Assembly (NCBI GenBank): GCA_964400515.1
Contig: CAYNTJ010000007.1
Span: forward strand, 62,001-126,000
Direction: 5' to 3'
Source of the DNA: JAAYHV01 sp964400515
Lineage (GTDB): Bacteria; Bacillota; Clostridia; Peptostreptococcales; Anaerovoracaceae
Length of the DNA stretch: 64,000 bases
In this document: positions 1 to 6,966 of the stretch, one piece after another
Position numbering within the stretch: position 1 is the first letter of the stretch
How the letters are laid out: each line of letters starts with the position of its first letter
Position numbers and translations under genes: made by a program
The notes under the pieces: generated by a model
What the model was told of the DNA's origin: nothing
The model's database searches: none
Seen by the model: only the letters and a program-made list of their open reading frames with translations

Positions 1-1
1 A

Positions 2-256
2 CCGATACTTATTTTGGACGAAGCCACCAGTTCCGTGGATACAAGAACAGAAGAATTGATTCAAAAAGCTATGGATAAATTAAGTGAAGGCAGAACTGCA
101 TTTATTATTGCCCATAGATTATCCACGATAAGAAATGCGGATATGATTTTGGTAATAAAAGATGGGGATATAATTGAACAAGGTAATCATGAAAAGCTTA
201 TGGATAGGAATGGATTTTATGCAGACCTTTATAACAGCCAGTTTGAGGAAATTTAA
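2..256 (+). CDS. ABC transporter ATP-binding protein, C-terminal fragment
   Basis: The window opens inside this gene; about 84 C-terminal residues are visible. They carry the end of an ABC nucleotide-binding domain: Walker B plus D-loop (LILDEATSSVD) at the very start and the H-loop AHRLSTIRNAD about 30 residues later. The end (DGDIIEQGNHEKLM, then a short FYADLYNSQFEEI tail) is typical of half-transporter exporters with a fused membrane domain (MdlB/MsbA-like, type IV exporters), where the ATPase domain is last. The membrane part, Walker A and the substrate cannot be judged from here. An intrinsic terminator follows the stop directly, so this is the last gene of its transcript. Confidence 0.9.
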   Translation, partial: PILILDEATSSVDTRTEELIQKAMDKLSEGRTAFIIAHRLSTIRNADMILVIKDGDIIEQGNHEKLMDRNGFYADLYNSQFEEI

Positions 257-280
257 AAACCCGCTATGCGGGTTTTTTAT
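257..280. terminator. bidirectional intrinsic terminator
   Basis: A 7-bp stem AACCCGC / GCGGGTT with a TAT loop is followed by a T-run on the + strand and preceded by an A-run. It separates the convergent ABC exporter gene and SGNH hydrolase gene and can serve both. Confidence 0.85.
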
Positions 281-957
281 ATGTAACCGTTTGCCTTTTT
301 CATAATGGCCTTAGCAATGAGCTTATGGCCTTCTTCGTTTGGATGTATTCCGTCTATACACAAATATTTACTGTAATTTTTAGTTGCCAAAAATTCATTT
401 CTAATATCTATTATAGGGGTATTTGTTTTTGCCGCCAAGGCAATTATAGCCTTGTTGTATGATTCGTGCCATCTATATATATAGTCCACATCATTACCTA
501 AAAAATTCATAATATTGTCTTTATTAAGACCCTTTGATATCCATTGAAAAAACCTGTTTGAATCGATAGGTGGTAGGTTTAGAATAATTGGGGTACTCCC
601 CAATTCTCGTATTTTTAACAAAAGTTCTTCATAGTATTTAATGAATTTGTCAGTGGGAACCTTTGAAAGGTGTTCCTTTTCAGGCTCTGAAGCAATTTCC
701 GGCCAAAGAAAATCACAATCATTACCGCCAAATTCCAAAATTGTATATTTATATTCCTCCATAGTTTCAAACTTTTTTTGCAACAGCTCATATCCCTTTT
801 TTACCGTACAACCGAACTTTGCAAAGTTATTGATTTTTAGATTCTTTTTTTTGCCGACTATATTGTAATAGTTACTTTTTGCAAAGGTGTATTTGCCTTT
901 ATCTTCATCAAATATTATGCCCTTTGCCACAGAGTCTCCTAGTATACAGATTTCCAT
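277..957 (-). CDS. SGNH/GDSL-family hydrolase
   Basis: This 226-residue protein is a probable esterase or lipase-like hydrolase of the SGNH fold. It shows the four blocks: GDS with the nucleophile Ser9, a block II glycine in the KFGC segment, GGND with Asn79, and DGIHPN with Asp202 and His205. No signal peptide or membrane segment is seen, so it is probably cytoplasmic. A longer frame begins at a TTG at 969, but that extension contains the ribosome site GGAGGTGG itself; the ATG at 957 with GGAGG about 5 nt upstream is the better start. It is a single-gene unit with its own consensus promoter. The substrate (acyl ester, acetylated sugar or lysophospholipid) cannot be told from sequence. Confidence 0.85.
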   Translation of the reverse strand: MEICILGDSVAKGIIFDEDKGKYTFAKSNYYNIVGKKKNLKINNFAKFGCTVKKGYELLQKKFETMEEYKYTILEFGGNDCDFLWPEIASEPEKEHLSKVPTDKFIKYYEELLLKIRELGSTPIILNLPPIDSNRFFQWISKGLNKDNIMNFLGNDVDYIYRWHESYNKAIIALAAKTNTPIIDIRNEFLATKNYSKYLCIDGIHPNEEGHKLIAKAIMKKANGYI

Positions 958-1003
958 CTCCACCTCCAAATGATATCGTTAATTCCTTAATGTGATATTC
1001 AAT

Positions 1004-1032
1004 ATTATATTACGCAATTAAAGATATGTCAA
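1004..1032 (-). promoter_or_regulatory. consensus sigma-A promoter of the SGNH hydrolase gene
   Basis: Read on the - strand: TTGACA (1032-1027), a 17-nt spacer, TATAAT (1009-1004). All 12 bases match the consensus. The predicted leader is about 40 nt. Confidence 0.8.
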
Positions 1033-1037
1033 TATGG

Positions 1038-1066
1038 TTGTAAATATTATTTTGCTATGGTAAAAT
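1038..1066 (+). promoter_or_regulatory. promoter of the DUF1836 gene
   Basis: TTGTAA (1038-1043), 17-nt spacer, TAAAAT (1061-1066), followed by the ribosome site GAGGAGG at 1071-1077 and the ATG at 1083. The short distance leaves almost no 5' leader. It is divergent from, and nearly abuts, the SGNH promoter. Confidence 0.65.
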
Positions 1067-1082
1067 ATATGAGGAGGTAATT

Positions 1083-1571
1083 ATGAATATTGAAAAACTA
1101 ATTGAGAAAATAAAAAACGAGAGACCGGAGAAATGGGAAGATTTACCGGACTTTATGATATATAAGGATCAGCTTATATCATATATGGAAAAGCAACACA
1201 TAGGCTTTAGCGAAGGGGAGAGCTTAACATCGGCCATGATAAATAACTATACCAAAAGCGGTCTTTTGCCCAGGGCAATTGGAAAAAAATATGGTAAAGA
1301 GCATATAGCATCATTAACCATGACCAGCTTATTAAAGCAAGTTTTACAATCGGATGATGTAATAAGATTGGTTGAAAACTATCAACAAGATGAGATTGAG
1401 GAGACCTACAACAAATATTTGGTGCTACTTGATGAAGAACTTAATAATACTATTGAAAATATTAAAACCAAAAAAAGCTCCGATAAATATGATATGGCCA
1501 TGAGATTGGCAATATCATCATATATCAACAAGCTGCTGTGTCAGAAAATTATTGAAGAAACTCTGGAATAA
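1083..1571 (+). CDS. DUF1836 domain protein
   Basis: This 162-residue cytoplasmic protein matches the DUF1836 pattern known from Firmicutes: a segment near residues 48-80 with SLTSAMINNYTKSGLLP, a lysine/arginine-rich KKYGKEHIA and then a helix ending in LLKQVL. The arrangement resembles a MerR-like winged-helix DNA-binding unit, so a transcription-related role is possible but unproven. The C-terminal half is predicted helical with Lys and Glu. The gene stands alone between its own promoter and a terminator. Confidence 0.75.
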   Translation: MNIEKLIEKIKNERPEKWEDLPDFMIYKDQLISYMEKQHIGFSEGESLTSAMINNYTKSGLLPRAIGKKYGKEHIASLTMTSLLKQVLQSDDVIRLVENYQQDEIEETYNKYLVLLDEELNNTIENIKTKKSSDKYDMAMRLAISSYINKLLCQKIIEETLE

Positions 1572-1573
1572 AA

Positions 1574-1597
1574 AATCCCCCAAAAGGGGGATTACTT
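1574..1597. terminator. bidirectional intrinsic terminator
   Basis: An 8-bp perfect stem AATCCCCC / GGGGGATT with an AAAA loop. The U-tract is strong on the - strand (serving the dCMP deaminase operon) and interrupted on the + strand (serving DUF1836). Confidence 0.85.
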
Positions 1598-2078
1598 ATT
1601 CTGTTACAAATGATATGGTTAGTTCCGATTTGCTCGGAACAAGTTGTTTAAAAGCTACACCTGCACTTTCCAGCATTCTTTTGGAAGCTTTGGTTGTTTT
1701 TTCATTTGCGTACTTATCTGATAGATAAATTACTTCTTTTACTCCCGATTGTATTATTGCTTTAGCACATTCGTTACAAGGGAATAGGGCAACATATAGC
1801 CTGGAACCCTTTAAGGATTTACCGTTTGCGTTTAATATTGCATTTAATTCTGCGTGTACAACGAAAGGATATTTATTATCTTCGCCATCCCTGTTCCATG
1901 GGAACTCATCATCTGAGCAACCCTTGGGAAATCCGTTATAACCTGTAGATAATATAACGTTGCTTTCGTCAACTATACAAGCACCAACCTGAGTGCTGGG
2001 ATCTTTACTTCTCTTAGCAGCAAGCAGTGCTACTCCCATAAAGTATTCGTCCCAAGTAATGTAGTCTTTTCTTTTCAT
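1596..2078 (-). CDS. dCMP deaminase (deoxycytidylate deaminase)
   Basis: The enzyme converts dCMP to dUMP, supplying thymidylate synthesis. The 160-residue sequence has the zinc site of the cytidine/deoxycytidylate deaminase fold: HAELNAI (zinc ligand His75, proton-shuttle Glu77) and PCNEC (Cys101, Cys104). The N-terminal DPSTQVGACIVDESN and GYNGFP segments are typical of the dCMP deaminase branch (ComEB-like) rather than of cytidine deaminase or tRNA deaminase. The start lies 3 nt after the stop of the lipoprotein gene, so the two are probably co-transcribed. A terminator follows. Confidence 0.93.
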   Translation of the reverse strand: MKRKDYITWDEYFMGVALLAAKRSKDPSTQVGACIVDESNVILSTGYNGFPKGCSDDEFPWNRDGEDNKYPFVVHAELNAILNANGKSLKGSRLYVALFPCNECAKAIIQSGVKEVIYLSDKYANEKTTKASKRMLESAGVAFKQLVPSKSELTISFVTE

Positions 2079-2081
2079 AAA

Positions 2082-2708
2082 TTACTCCTTGGAAATGTTA
2101 TAATCTTTTGGTATTTCGAAAGAATCAGTATCAACATTTAAGCTGATATCATTGATTTTTACTGTTTTATCGATATCCCCGTTTGTGAATACGATATAAC
2201 ACAAATCACTTTCTTGATTATAACAGTATTTTACTGTCGTGTCCAATAGAGTAGTGACATTAAACATTTCATAATCGTAAATAATATCATCGATTGTTAT
2301 ATTGCCTTTTTCTATCACAGAAGAGCTAATGTTTGAAAAGTTTTTAAAATTATTTAAAGTTTTTATTAATTCATCGTCACTGTCGTTGTCCACCATATAT
2401 CCCATCTTTATATCATCTGAAAGAACATAGGTAGCTGTTTCATTTTGGATAATTGTTCTTGATTCCCCATTGATATTAGCCTTAACCGACATCGCATTAT
2501 CTACGATTTGAACATCCATAACTATATCATCATCATCTATTACCGTCTCAATATTTAAAAGTATTCCATCTTGCTTTTTTACCATTTCCAATGCGGCATC
2601 AGTTTTATTATCAGATGAACCGCCGGAAATATTAGCAGAAATATTTGAGCAGGAGGATAGGATAATGATAGATGTCAAAGCTAAAAAAACTATTGTTAAT
2701 TTCTTCAT
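2082..2708 (-). CDS. putative lipoprotein of unknown function
   Basis: The 208-residue product begins with a lipoprotein signal: MKK, a hydrophobic stretch and the lipobox LSSC with Cys20 as the lipidated residue, followed by a Ser/Asn/Gly linker. The mature part is rich in Asp and Ile/Val, beta-strand-like, and has no motif I recognise; it is reminiscent of small LolA-like or DUF6612-like surface lipoproteins. It is expected on the outer face of the membrane. It sits directly upstream of dCMP deaminase with a 3-nt gap, which looks like transcriptional convenience rather than a shared pathway. Confidence 0.8.
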   Translation of the reverse strand: MKKLTIVFLALTSIIILSSCSNISANISGGSSDNKTDAALEMVKKQDGILLNIETVIDDDDIVMDVQIVDNAMSVKANINGESRTIIQNETATYVLSDDIKMGYMVDNDSDDELIKTLNNFKNFSNISSSVIEKGNITIDDIIYDYEMFNVTTLLDTTVKYCYNQESDLCYIVFTNGDIDKTVKINDISLNVDTDSFEIPKDYNISKE

Positions 2709-2785
2709 ATTTTACCTCCATATAAACTTACCTATGTATTTTACAGCATTTTAAAGCAATTTAAAAGGTAAATAGGAATAATTTA

Positions 2786-2803
2786 TGTGAAAAATACTTC
2801 ACA
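2786..2803. promoter_or_regulatory. operator-like palindrome TGTGAA-N6-TTCACA
   Basis: A perfect 6-bp inverted repeat with a 6-nt spacer lies in the 276-bp divergent gap between the lipoprotein and DUF2207 genes. The arms resemble Crp/Fnr or Rex half-sites, but the spacing fits neither textbook site. The rest of the gap holds only the promoter listed next. Confidence 0.35.
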
Positions 2804-2913
2804 TTATCAAAATAATTGCTACAAGGGTGATGAATTATAATATATGGGTAAGTTTAGTGGAAAACAAATATTTCAACACAAAATATAGCTTAGAAGCATT
2901 GGATTAAAAAAAT

Positions 2914-2942
2914 TTGAATAAAAAGTTGAAATTGTGTATAAT
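2914..2942 (+). promoter_or_regulatory. promoter of the DUF2207 gene
   Basis: TTGAAT (2914-2919), 17-nt spacer, TATAAT (2937-2942). The ribosome site GGAGG lies at 2975-2979. Confidence 0.7.
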
Positions 2943-2984
2943 AACTAGGCGAAAGCATTAAATACGATGCGTATGGAGGAGTTT

Positions 2985-4787
2985 ATGAAACATACCTATA
3001 AGAGGGTGAGCAGATTAATAATAATTTCATTGTTAATGGTTTTGATGGTATCTATTAATAGTTTGTCTTATGGAAAAAGTGTAGAAACTAAGGATATTGA
3101 GACAAGTAAATATAATGTAAGCGTGCTTGTTAATAAGAATCACTCATATTATATTACAAAGAATTTAACTATAAAATTCAATGAAAATAAGAGATATTTT
3201 GATATTAATATACCTAATGAAAGAATGAAAATAGAGGATATTGATGTCGAAGGGGCAGAGTTTTTTACCACTGAGAATAATGATTACATAACTGTAAGAA
3301 TAGCATCTGAAGAAGGAGAGCTTACAGGAACTAGGGATATAAAATTATCATATACAGTATATGAATATGCCGATGAATTAACGAGTATGGATCTTTTTTA
3401 TCTGGAATTACTTCCCCATGATTGGCCGTCAGGCGTTGATAATATAGTTGTCGGGGTGGTTTTCCCTAAAGATTTCCCAATAGATGGTATAAAATATTTT
3501 GCTGATCAATATGGTGCTGCCTTGGGTAACGAAAATCTGGATGTTAAAATAATTGAAGAAGAATACAAGATGGTATTTACCGGAAGTGATTTGCAAAGAG
3601 GAGTAGGCTTAAGCATAAAGGCAGAGCTTCCTCAAGGATATTGGGTAGGGGAAATCAACAACAATTGGGCTAAAAACTATGTGTATTATGTTTTAATATC
3701 CCTCATGGGACTTTTGGCAATTATGTGGTATTTCTTTGGGAAGGATCCCCAAATCAATATAACAGAGGAATATTATCCGCCGGATGCCATGACTCCCCCG
3801 GAAATAGGATATATACTAGACGGCCATGTGGGCAAAAAGGACATCGTGGCACTTCTTTTTTATCTGGCGGATAGAAGACAGATTAAAATAGTGGAATATG
3901 GAAGAAAACAGTTTAAAATAATTAAAAACAGAGAACCAAAAACAGAAAAAAGATATGTAAGGCAAGCAGTAAGTGCCATGTTTGACAGAAATACGGAAGT
4001 GAATGTAAGTGAAATAAGAAACAATCTAAGCAAGGCATACGGCAGAGTGAAAAGAGGAATAGAGGATCAATTCGAAGCAAGTGACAAAAGAATCTACACT
4101 CCTGCATCGGAATTTGCAAAGGTTTTTGGCTGCTTTATTTTATCTGCGGCTATAATGGCAATCGGAATACTTTCGGAGATATATGCATTTGGTTCATATT
4201 CATATATATTCTATATAATAATGACGATACTTGTATTTATAACCAGTTTGTTGACCGCCACCGAATATGACAAGGTTGTATTATCGAGAAATACAAGGCC
4301 TACAGTTCTTATGGGTATATTTGCATCAGCTCTGTTTATTGTACTTTTGGTGTTTGCAATATTTGTAATAAGATCTTTTGGCGATTTCTTCATAGGAACC
4401 ACCATGATACTGTGTCTTGTGGTTTCCATGATACTGATATGTTTAATGAAGGCAAGAACAAAGAAAAATGCAGAGATTCTTGGGAGGGTTTTGGGCTTTA
4501 GAAATTTCATAAGAAAGCCTAACATGGAAATTGTACTTCAGCTTTCCAGGGAAAATCCTTTGTATTTTTATGATATTTTACCATATGCTTATACCTTCGG
4601 TTTGACACCCGTATGGACTAAAAGCTTTGATATAGTCATGGTGGAAGAGCCTGAATGGTTTGAGCCTTTTATGCACTTTGAGCAAAGAAAGTATTCTTTG
4701 GGTATTAACACCCTTAGATTTAACACGATTTTAAATGATTTTAGTAGGAATTTTGCGGACAATATTGATATAAATGATGAATTATAG
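2985..4787 (+). CDS. DUF2207 family membrane protein
   Basis: This 600-residue protein has an N-terminal signal/anchor (hydrophobic residues about 10-30), an extracytoplasmic beta-rich DUF2207 domain of about 200 residues, a membrane segment, the family's PPDAMTPPEIGYILDG motif, a cytoplasmic Lys/Arg-rich part, a multi-helix membrane block and a cytoplasmic C-terminal end. The function of the family is unknown. An in-frame ATG lies 18 nt upstream, but GGAGG at 2975-2979 has correct spacing only to the ATG at 2985, which also gives the cleanest signal peptide. The gene is followed within 9 nt by the first YdcZ-type gene, so the three may form one transcript. Confidence 0.85.
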   Translation: MKHTYKRVSRLIIISLLMVLMVSINSLSYGKSVETKDIETSKYNVSVLVNKNHSYYITKNLTIKFNENKRYFDINIPNERMKIEDIDVEGAEFFTTENNDYITVRIASEEGELTGTRDIKLSYTVYEYADELTSMDLFYLELLPHDWPSGVDNIVVGVVFPKDFPIDGIKYFADQYGAALGNENLDVKIIEEEYKMVFTGSDLQRGVGLSIKAELPQGYWVGEINNNWAKNYVYYVLISLMGLLAIMWYFFGKDPQINITEEYYPPDAMTPPEIGYILDGHVGKKDIVALLFYLADRRQIKIVEYGRKQFKIIKNREPKTEKRYVRQAVSAMFDRNTEVNVSEIRNNLSKAYGRVKRGIEDQFEASDKRIYTPASEFAKVFGCFILSAAIMAIGILSEIYAFGSYSYIFYIIMTILVFITSLLTATEYDKVVLSRNTRPTVLMGIFASALFIVLLVFAIFVIRSFGDFFIGTTMILCLVVSMILICLMKARTKKNAEILGRVLGFRNFIRKPNMEIVLQLSRENPLYFYDILPYAYTFGLTPVWTKSFDIVMVEEPEWFEPFMHFEQRKYSLGINTLRFNTILNDFSRNFADNIDINDEL

Positions 4788-4795
4788 GTAATAAG

Positions 4796-5227
4796 GTGAA
4801 TAAAAGATTAGTATATTTTTTTATAGCAATTGCCGGAATTATGGCAACCGTATTGAATTTCAGCAATACAATTATGGCAAACGAGTATGATGTGATATAT
4901 GGTAATTTGGCATATTACGGAGTAACATTAATCGCTTCTTTTTTAGCATATGCATTTTTAAAAGATGAAAAAAGAATAAAAGAGTGCGGAAGTGTAAAGA
5001 ATTTATTTGGAGGTCCTTTGGGGGCCTTCGTACCTATTTTTGTGGCCTTGGGATTTCAAAATATCGGTGCATTTTTAACAACCATGTTGCTTATTACCGG
5101 TCAATTTATGACCTCCTTTATAATTGATTTAAAGGGTAAATTCGGATTACCCAAAATGCATATGGATAAAATGAAATGGCTGTCGGTCACGCTTATATTA
5201 ATAGGCGCGGTGATAATGTCTATTTAG
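4796..5227 (+). CDS. DMT-superfamily half-size transporter, YdcZ/DUF606 type (first of pair)
   Basis: This 143-residue integral membrane protein has about five hydrophobic segments, a Gly-rich NLFGGPLGAFVPIF turn and a terminal WLSVTLILIGAVIMSI helix, as in the DUF606 (YdcZ) branch of the drug/metabolite transporter superfamily. Proteins of this size are single four- to five-helix repeats that must dimerise. It starts with GTG. The next gene is a paralogue 8 nt downstream, implying a heterodimer of opposite topologies. The substrate is unknown. Confidence 0.75.
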   Translation: MNKRLVYFFIAIAGIMATVLNFSNTIMANEYDVIYGNLAYYGVTLIASFLAYAFLKDEKRIKECGSVKNLFGGPLGAFVPIFVALGFQNIGAFLTTMLLITGQFMTSFIIDLKGKFGLPKMHMDKMKWLSVTLILIGAVIMSI

Positions 5228-5235
5228 GAGAACGG

Positions 5236-5673
5236 ATGTATATAGTTTATTTAGTGTTGGCTCTTACTGCGGGGTGCTTTATAGTATTACAAAGAAATTA
5301 TAATATGAGACTTGCCCAAAATGTTGGGGTAGCCGGTTCAAACCTTTTAAATTATACTGTGGGTTTCTTTTTTGCTATCATAATATATGTTGTTGCCTTG
5401 AATTTAGGAGTTACCGACTTTTCCTATATGGGGGAGCTGCATTCCATATTGATATTGGCAGCAATTTGCGGAGTTTTTATTGTGCTGCTTTCCAACTGGC
5501 TGGTGCCAAAGGCAACTGCCATTACTTTTACAATATTTACCCTTATCGGTCAATGCTTATCTTCATTGGGCTTCGACCTGTTTATATTTAAAAAAGAAAT
5601 AACCATGACAAATATTATTGGTGCTGTCATAGTTATTTTCGGAATCGTATTATACAATTATGAAAAGGATTAA
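5236..5673 (+). CDS. DMT-superfamily half-size transporter, YdcZ/DUF606 type (second of pair)
   Basis: This 145-residue, five-segment membrane protein is homologous to its upstream neighbour; GSNLLNYTVGFFFAII, the GGFI-like GVFIVLLSNWLVPKATAIT and FTLIGQCLSSLGFD are DUF606 features. The reading frame is open from 5176, but AGGAG at 5226-5230 and the ATG at 5236 define the start, just after the stop of the first gene. The two genes are best read as a paired transporter. The last 4 nt overlap the convergent methyltransferase gene, with no terminator visible between them. Confidence 0.75.
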   Translation: MYIVYLVLALTAGCFIVLQRNYNMRLAQNVGVAGSNLLNYTVGFFFAIIIYVVALNLGVTDFSYMGELHSILILAAICGVFIVLLSNWLVPKATAITFTIFTLIGQCLSSLGFDLFIFKKEITMTNIIGAVIVIFGIVLYNYEKD

Positions 5674-6815
5674 AGCATATCTATGGAGGGGTTAACTTCA
5701 TAGAAGGTCTTTAATTTTTCATATTCTCTAAGGGCATTTTTAGACTTTTCATCATTCTCATTTCTCATCTTAACGGCTTTTATCATAATGTTTTTCGATG
5801 TATGCTCAAGACTGGTGAACTCAATCATGGAGACATCATAACCCTTTGATTCTAATTTTAAACCCCTGAGGCCATCGGTCAGATATTCGGTTAGGCGATC
5901 CTTTAAAATACCGTGTTTTAACATGGGTTCATGTAGCTCGTTTTTTAATTGGGAAAAGAGCTCGTGCTGACAGCATGGTACCGAAAGAATGACCCGGGTA
6001 TTCCAATTAACCGCATTTATTAAAGCAAAATCAGTTGCGGTATCGCAGGCATGGAGAGTAACTACAAGGTCAGCATAATCATTTTTGTATTCCGAGATAT
6101 CTCCCACCAAGAATTTTAGATCCAAGTAACCAAGGGCTACTGCTTTCTGATTGCAAAAATCTATTACATCTTTTTTTAGATCCAATCCTATGATTTCCAC
6201 ATCCAGATTTTTTAATGCCTTCAGATAGTGGTAGATTGCGAAGGTTAAATACGCTTTGCCACAACCAAAATCAATGATTTTTATGGTTCTGTCCTTGGGA
6301 AGAAAACCATATACATCATCTATGATTTCCAAGTATCTGTTTATTTGTCGAAACTTGCTGTAGTGCTTTGGTATAACTGTTCCGTCTTTGGTCATTACTT
6401 TTAATTCCACCAAAAAATCACAAGGGATACCCTCCGGAATTATATAATTCTTTGTGCTGTTGTGGGCTGTTTCGTCAAATGCCATTGTTGGCTTATTTTT
6501 TATTAATCTCGGGTTTTCGATTTTATTTGCCAAAACGGTTATATCGTTATCTTTAGCAAAAATATTCGCCTGCTTGAATTCAATTTCCATAAGCTCCATA
6601 ATCTTATCCACGGAGGTTTGTGTATCCAAGTTAAGATGAGTCACTTTTTTATCATAAAAAAACTCAAACTGATACATATAGATATCCTGTAAAATTATAG
6701 GTCTCACATGAACCTTTTTGATTTCATAAGCTTTCTTTCTCTTGTTGCTTATAATTATTTTTATAACTTGTTTTTTCTCGAATAATTCATTTAAAAGGTC
6801 AATAAGCTGTTCCAT
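5670..6815 (-). CDS. SAM-dependent methyltransferase (Methyltransf_32 type)
   Basis: This 381-residue cytoplasmic protein has an N-terminal domain of about 165 residues without clear motifs, then a class I methyltransferase domain. Motif I is IIDFGCGKAYLTF (residues about 181-193), the acidic ribose-binding residue lies in EIIGLDLKK, and later come DLVVTLHACDTATD and VPCCQH. The last two are typical of the Methyltransf_32 family, related to eukaryotic METTL25/RRNAD1-like proteins, and suggest an RNA or protein substrate, though this is not established. It has its own promoter, divergent from typA. Confidence 0.8.
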   Translation of the reverse strand: MEQLIDLLNELFEKKQVIKIIISNKRKKAYEIKKVHVRPIILQDIYMYQFEFFYDKKVTHLNLDTQTSVDKIMELMEIEFKQANIFAKDNDITVLANKIENPRLIKNKPTMAFDETAHNSTKNYIIPEGIPCDFLVELKVMTKDGTVIPKHYSKFRQINRYLEIIDDVYGFLPKDRTIKIIDFGCGKAYLTFAIYHYLKALKNLDVEIIGLDLKKDVIDFCNQKAVALGYLDLKFLVGDISEYKNDYADLVVTLHACDTATDFALINAVNWNTRVILSVPCCQHELFSQLKNELHEPMLKHGILKDRLTEYLTDGLRGLKLESKGYDVSMIEFTSLEHTSKNIMIKAVKMRNENDEKSKNALREYEKLKTFYEVNPSIDML

Positions 6816-6850
6816 AATTACTCCATAATCTCTTAATTTCGGTTTTTTTG

Positions 6851-6879
6851 ATTATAACAGAGAAACCCCAATACAACAA
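6851..6879 (-). promoter_or_regulatory. promoter of the methyltransferase gene
   Basis: On the - strand: TTGTTG (6879-6874), 17-nt spacer, TATAAT (6856-6851). It is divergent from the typA promoter. Confidence 0.65.
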
Positions 6880-6888
6880 GTTATTATC

Positions 6889-6917
6889 TTGCAATATACA
6901 CGTTTAATTGATATAAT
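6889..6917 (+). promoter_or_regulatory. promoter of the typA operon
   Basis: TTGCAA (6889-6894), 17-nt spacer, TATAAT (6912-6917), about 50 nt ahead of the typA start. Confidence 0.75.
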
Positions 6918-6966
6918 AACATGAAAAACTATTTTTAAGTATAGATGAAAGGTATTGACTAAATTA

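Noticed and set aside
4211..4525. Antisense 104-residue frame in the DUF2207 gene
   Set aside because: Covers membrane-helix codons; composition and lack of ribosome site mark it as a shadow.
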